A stretch of 12,171 nucleotides of DNA from Cruorifilaria tuberocauda (Eukaryota; Nematoda; Chromadorea; Rhabditida; Onchocercidae). This document shows, piece by piece, positions 10,201 to 12,171 of the stretch. A model generated the notes under the pieces. It saw only the letters and a list, made by a program, of their open reading frames with translations, searched no databases and was not told the origin of the DNA. Made by a program: the position numbers and the translations under genes. The stretch spans positions 1 through 12,171 of the forward strand of contig JABVXU010001016.1 of NCBI GenBank assembly GCA_013365365.1. Reading direction: 5' to 3'. Within the stretch, counting starts at the first letter, position 1. The number at the start of each line of letters is the position of its first letter.

Positions 10201-11514
10201 ACAATAATAAAGAAAAACTTTACATGTGGAGAAAATAATTATAATATTTTGAATTATATTATTTAAAAAAATGATTTAAGTAAGTAAAGTTTTAAATGAA
10301 TGAATTAAAATAACTGAAATTTCTGTCTAATTTTGCCATTTTGGTATATCACCTAGAATATCAGATCAGAATTTCACGTTATCGATCAATACTATCAGGA
10401 ATGTTAACTTTATTGATATCATTTATCACTAATGTAATTACTATTATCTCAAGACCAAATAAATAGATAACTTTCTTACTTACTGCAATTGATATTTGGA
10501 GAAATATCAATTTGGTGAAGAAATATAATTTTTGATCGTTTCTCGTTTTTGTTTATATTCGATATTAATTTCATTTCATTAATTATTAATTACTCTAATT
10601 TGTACTTTGGAATTTTTATAATGAGAAAGCGAAAAAGCTAAGAAGTAAACAAAATGAAAAAAAAAATCATGCTTTCACTTAATGATATTATCACTTGCAT
10701 GCAAATCTTTGGAAATTTAGAAAAATAAAATGAATTGAGCGACAACAATAATAAAAAGCATTGCATAAAGCTAATTAGAAGAGCAATTAATTAAGTAAGA
10801 TTTAGAGGAATAGAGGTAAGTGTGAGAAATATTGTAAAAAAAGAAAAAAAGTTTTTTGGTTAATTTTCGTTTTATCTTTTCCTTATCTGAAATGATAAGT
10901 TAATCACCGCATTGCCAGCATATCGGCACACACCGTAATCTAAAAAGTTTTTATACCCTTTTTTACTTTTCCCTCTCTCTCTCTTTAACAAAATGCATGC
11001 AGAAAATTCGATTTGCAATAACCTGCAGCTGAAAATGTTGTAATTATCATAAATAGTGATAATGTGACAAATACGTTTAGTGCTACATTTGCGCACAATG
11101 CGAAAAGTATCCTTTTAATTCTAGAAAAGAATCTTTTTCTCAAATATTTTAATAAAAGTATTTCGAATATTTTCCTCTAGTATTAATAATTGATTAAATG
11201 CATGACAGTTCGCTTTGGCGCAATTGTCGCACTACGATAAAAATAGATAAATCGCTGCGCACAAAGCAAATAGAGAGTTTGATTTATGTGTATTGAGATA
11301 TTTACTACAAGTGGTAAATATGTGTGTGTATGTGTGTGCGGATGTGTTTTGATAATAGGTGCAGACACGTGACTGAAGATAATCAAAATTATTTTTTATA
11401 CTTTAATTTATCTTTAAATGATCTATTATCAGTGTTAACTTACTGATATGTTACGGTAATCGATGGTCTGAAGAGCGCAACAGTAATAATAGTTGTTATC
11501 AGTAATAACTTCAT
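1131..11514 (-). CDS. Secreted two-TSP1-domain protein with a duplicated Trp/Pro/Gly-rich tail (spliced, 8 coding exons seen)
   Basis: The model joins, in minus-strand order, 11514-11444, 9166-9010, 8536-8435, 8141-8024, 4803-4761, 2360-2233, 1754-1712 and 1261-1131. It yields a signal peptide (about residues 1-22), TSP1 domain 1 (about 25-89), TSP1 domain 2 (about 90-143), then two copies of a roughly 57-residue tail unit (about 150-264). Each TSP1 domain has the full six cysteines (33/37/48/70/82/87 and 98/102/113/125/137/143) and a CxxSCG or CxxTCG loop, the known O-fucosylation consensus. Every junction is GT-AG and in phase. TSP1 domains of this W-x4-W kind occur in ADAMTS, ADAMTS-like and papilin-type matrix proteins. 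No protease domain is seen, so this is not an ADAMTS enzyme. The function is probably extracellular matrix binding (inference). The link from exon 4 to the tail rests on phase and splice sites only; two separate genes remain possible. Confidence 0.68.
1262..1711 (-). other. Intron 7 (within duplicate unit B)
   Basis: This 450-base intron runs from gtaagttt to CTTTAG. Its 5' part (about 1430-1711) is closely similar to about 4440-4760 of intron 5, including a stretch around 1560-1630 that differs at only a few positions from 4610-4680. It is the contracted counterpart of the 2.4 kb intron 5. Confidence 0.8.
1712..1754 (-). CDS. Exon 7: small tail exon, copy B
   Basis: This second copy of the small exon is also 43 bases, with the same tandem TTTCAGCAG acceptor and a strong GG|gtaagttt donor. 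It encodes VVDPAFDPSYNRH, and its last two bases form Gly with the first base of exon 8. Compared with copy A, the changed residues are Phe to Tyr, Phe to His and the split codon Arg to Gly. It joins exon 6 as G|CA = Ala. Its intact splice sites and open frame show the duplicate has not decayed. Confidence 0.82.
1755..2232 (-). other. Intron 6, containing the duplication junction near 2090-2105
   Basis: This 478-base intron runs from gtaatttc to TTTCAG. Its 5' end (2232 to about 2100) resembles the bases after exon 8. Its 3' part (about 2087 to 1755) resembles sequence upstream of exon 5: about 1965-2040 matches about 5015-5100, and 2050-2087 matches 7339-7376. The join of these two parts marks where unit A ends and unit B starts. 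Confidence 0.72.
2233..2360 (-). CDS. Exon 6: large tail exon, copy A (Trp/Pro/Gly/Asn-rich)
   Basis: The exon is 128 bases, starting after CTTCAG with one base (C) and ending G|gtaattt. It encodes YPSRRPSNAGWNEPWRTGND and then SYFPTNGDFPIGF...NSTYNG. Composition is rich in Gly, Pro, Asn, Ser and aromatic residues, suggesting an extended or disordered extracellular segment. NDS and NST are N-glycosylation sequons. It aligns with the large exon at 1261-1131. Over the first 62 bases there are eight differences, four of them silent in this frame. The length differences are 18 and 15 bases, both multiples of three. An overlapping second frame is rejected because it hits TAG in this copy. The domain is unrecognised. 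Confidence 0.84.
3064..3119. repeat. Pyrimidine tract with (CT)n microsatellite
   Basis: Almost pure C/T, with a clean CT run at about 3093-3113. A purine-only stretch follows at about 3208-3240. Confidence 0.93.
3135..3161 (+). repeat. 27-base direct repeat, copy 1
   Basis: GGAAATTTAAATTATGGTTT plus AGAGAAT is repeated exactly at 3677-3703, 542 bases away. The flanks do not obviously match. Confidence 0.9.
3500..3551. repeat. Imperfect tandem CTTATCATA tract
   Basis: Five to six imperfect repeats of roughly CTTATC(A/T)TA. Several also read as GATA boxes (TATC). Confidence 0.85.
3677..3703 (+). repeat. 27-base direct repeat, copy 2
   Basis: Exact second copy of 3135-3161 within intron 5. 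A repeat this long is unlikely by chance even in AT-rich DNA. Confidence 0.9.
4001..4024. repeat. GA microsatellite
   Basis: Purine-only run containing about eight GA units, inside intron 5. Confidence 0.93.
4761..4803 (-). CDS. Exon 5: small tail exon, copy A
   Basis: This 43-base exon lies between TTTCAG and CG|gtaagtc, a strong donor. Read with two bases at the start and two at the end, it encodes VVDPAFDPSFNRF. It is nearly identical to the small exon at 1754-1712, and the surrounding introns are similar too. The frame is chosen because it joins in phase to the large exon (CG|C = Arg), and because the CCG/CCA difference from copy B is then silent. The acceptor is a tandem CAGCAG, so a three-base-shorter form losing one residue is possible. 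No known domain is recognised. Confidence 0.8.
5728..5870 (+). repeat. Two copies of a TTCGTTTATTCATT-ATGCATGC motif
   Basis: A match of about 26 bases with one inserted G occurs at 5728-5754 and from 5838. Weaker similarity follows each copy, suggesting an old duplication of about 110 bases. Confidence 0.75.
6487..6551. promoter_or_regulatory. Cluster of four TTATCAGT (GATA-factor type) sites
   Basis: TTATCAGT occurs at 6487-6494, 6504-6511, 6522-6529 and 6538-6545, followed by TGATAA at 6546-6551. In nematodes ACTGATAA is the known extended GATA-factor site of ELT-2-type regulators. An enhancer role is inferred from density only. Confidence 0.55.
6672..6712. repeat. Perfect 12-base inverted repeat carrying GATA boxes
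   Basis: ATAAATGATAAG (6672-6683) is mirrored by CTTATCATTTAT (6701-6712) around a 17-base loop. The left arm overlaps an ACTGATAA site at 6668-6675. Confidence 0.85.
7564..7696. repeat. Degenerate trinucleotide and ATC/ATT-rich simple repeat
   Basis: Runs of TTG, TTA, ATT and ATC, then two direct copies of TATCATTAATATCAATT-like sequence. Low complexity. Confidence 0.85.
8024..8141 (-). CDS. Exon 4: end of TSP1 domain 2
   Basis: After a TTTCAG acceptor the exon encodes 39 codons plus one base. It starts VECRQEGERIDDYACKN and ends with RPCYTGVSCQKEFYN, providing the last four cysteines (113, 125, 137, 143) of TSP1 domain 2. The chosen end uses donor T|gttagt, leaving one base that makes Ser with the CA opening the next exon. 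If the donor is not used, the next codons are TGT TAG: the protein ends ...FYNC at 8021-8019 as a complete 150-residue signal peptide plus two-TSP1 protein. Both outcomes are plausible. The coding exon body is certain, the end is not. Confidence 0.88.
8142..8434 (-). other. Intron 3
   Basis: A 293-base AT-rich intron in phase 0, from gtaatcgg to TTTCAG. Nothing else is seen in it. Confidence 0.88.
8435..8536 (-). CDS. Exon 3: end of TSP1 domain 1 and start of TSP1 domain 2
   Basis: This 34-codon exon is in phase 0 at both ends, with a T-rich TTTTTCAG acceptor and a CAG|gtaatc donor. Its first part, VTNRRCGRKSCPKW, supplies the fifth and sixth cysteines of domain 1 and the usual CP-x-W junction. 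Its second part, WEKGDWTPCSVTCGKG, starts domain 2 with the W-x4-W spacing and a CSVTCG O-fucose consensus, ending in FRTRQ. No gap or stop interrupts it. Together with exons 2 and 4 it gives two back-to-back TSP1 repeats without a linker, the arrangement common in ADAMTS-like proteins. Confidence 0.92.
8537..9009 (-). other. Intron 2
   Basis: A 473-base AT-rich intron in phase 0 with a T-rich 3' end (TTTTTTTTTCAG). Its donor (gtccat) is weak. Nothing else is seen. Confidence 0.78.
9010..9166 (-). CDS. Exon 2: most of TSP1 domain 1
   Basis: The exon opens after a CATAG acceptor with one base that completes the codon from exon 1, then 52 codons. It encodes WMIGKWSECTVSCGGG, followed by a variable loop and ...DDQYCWQTHRP. 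This is the classic W-x4-W-x2-C-x3-C-G-G-G start of a TSP1 repeat, with Cys 33, 37, 48 and 70 of the model. CTVSCG is an O-fucose acceptor consensus, and Asn-Asp-Thr (53-55) is an N-glycosylation sequon. The 3' border is set where the family expects the last two cysteines to follow after 'RP'. The donor there is a weak gtccat. A second donor at 9000 (gttgat) would also keep phase 0 and add Val-His-Phe. Without splicing, the frame stops at TAA a few codons on. Confidence 0.88.
9167..11443 (-). other. Intron 1 (2.3 kb)
   Basis: Runs from gtaagtt to CATAG. It contains a CT run (about 10971-10985), a TG-rich run (11321-11347), and scattered TGATAA/TTATCA motifs such as TTATCAGT at 11426-11433, close to exon 1. 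Regions of slightly higher GC at 10905-10940 and 11200-11265 were checked and gave no in-phase exon. Confidence 0.72.
11321..11347. repeat. TG-rich microsatellite
   Basis: Alternating TG with single-base interruptions, inside intron 1. Confidence 0.9.
11444..11514 (-). CDS. Exon 1: start codon and signal peptide
   Basis: The exon starts ATG AAG and encodes 23 codons plus two bases (CA). The product begins MKLLLITTIITVALF, a short basic start followed by a 12-13 residue hydrophobic core, as in secretory signal peptides. The donor is a near-perfect GTAAGT (CATATCA|gtaagtt). The two leftover bases complete a Gln codon with the first base of exon 2, giving ...TYQWMIGKW. An in-frame TGA lies upstream at 11580-11578 with no ATG between, so this ATG is the first in the frame. 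A chance frame is possible, but signal peptide, consensus donor and correct phase all coincide. The upstream transcription start or trans-splice site is not identified. Confidence 0.72.
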
Positions 11515-12171
11515 TGATAATAGCAGTAATGATAATAACACCAAGTGGAGAGTTTCTTTTCTTTTTTTCTCTTCTTCTCACTCTTTTCTCTCTCTCTCCT
11601 CTCTCACTTCAATTTTTTATCTTGTGATAAAGATTTTTTCAAATTATAAGTACGAAAAATGAAAAAAACGCAGCATTTCTATATTCAGAGAGCAATTCTT
11701 CCGATAAGATGAATAATATGAAATATAAAATAAAATAAATTGACCGGAATGATTTCAGCATTTTCCGGATACGGTATTATCAATGGATTAATGTTGATAA
11801 TAATGAAATTTAAAAGAATTAAGCGAAAGAATATATTGATGATTGGACGAATAATTATCATAAATCAGAGATGTGATTAGGCGAAAAAATGCATGATATT
11901 ATCATGATAAAGTGTAAAATTATTGGATAGATGGAATAGTTATGATAACTTATAAATTTCTGTGAGAAAGATTTTTAAATTTTCGTAAAATTCTTGAGAG
12001 AAAGATAAGAAGGTGAAATTTGATATGAATTGATATGAATAGGTGAATGAACGAACGGATGATTGAATGATCGAACGATTGAATGAGTGAATAAATGAAT
12101 GAATGAATGAATAAATGAATGAATGAATGAATGAATAAAGAAATGAATGAATGAATGAATGAATGAATGAA
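11515..12171 (-). promoter_or_regulatory. Presumed leader and promoter region of the gene
   Basis: Immediately before the ATG lie TGATAA motifs at 11515-11520 and 11530-11535 and a GA-rich leader (pyrimidine tract on the plus strand, 11553-11610). No clear TATA box or trans-splice acceptor was recognised. The far end is a tetranucleotide repeat. The role is inferred from position. Confidence 0.45.
12044..12171. repeat. (GAAT)n tetranucleotide repeat running off the window
   Basis: Degenerate GAAC/GATT/GAAT units become an almost perfect GAAT array from about 12100 to the end. Confidence 0.95.

Noticed and set aside
10882..10899. CTTATC/GATAAG hairpin
   Set aside because: Six-base arms are expected by chance given how common these motifs are in the window.
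10909..10941. Possible small exon between TTTTTAG and gtgatt, slightly GC-rich
   Set aside because: It is 32 bases, so inserting it between exons 1 and 2 would break the frame, and no TSP1-like residues appear.
11183..11232. Cys-rich reading (TGC GAC AAT TGC ... TGT) after a GTAG
   Set aside because: No usable donor in phase, and the spacing fits no TSP1 pattern.

Overview
This window looks like AT-rich genomic DNA of a eukaryote. It holds one intron-rich gene on the minus strand and no bacterial-style coding. The small exons, TTTCAG-type 3' splice sites, abundant TGATAA/TTATCA motifs and simple repeats fit a nematode, perhaps filarial. That placement is inference; no marker gene fixes the species. 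The longest open frames in the window are chance frames in AT-rich introns, because every real exon is shorter than about 160 bases.

Reading the minus strand from the right end: a first coding exon (11514 down to 11444) encodes a signal peptide. Three exons (9166-9010, 8536-8435, 8141-8024) encode two complete six-cysteine thrombospondin type 1 (TSP1) domains of the ADAMTS-like type. A 3.2 kb intron follows. Then a pair of small and large exons occurs twice in tandem: small 4803-4761 with large 2360-2233, and small 1754-1712 with large 1261-1131. These encode a Trp/Pro/Gly/Asn-rich tail. All splice phases agree (2, 0, 0, 1, 2, 1, 2, 1), giving a secreted protein of at least 264 residues.

The 3' end is not settled. 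The last large exon may read through its donor to a stop at 1110-1108, or splice to a further exon; candidates lie at 895-864 and 394-327. The TSP1 part alone could also end at an in-frame TAG (8021-8019) that overlaps the exon-4 donor.

The duplication covers introns as well as exons. Copy A carries about 2 kb more than copy B inside its small-to-large intron, and more again upstream of its small exon. The rest of the window is intron or flank with microsatellites, a cluster of four TTATCAGT (GATA-factor type) sites in 59 bases inside the largest intron, short direct repeats and a GA-rich leader before the start codon. The likely role is a secreted extracellular-matrix or cuticle-associated protein; this is inferred from domain content only.
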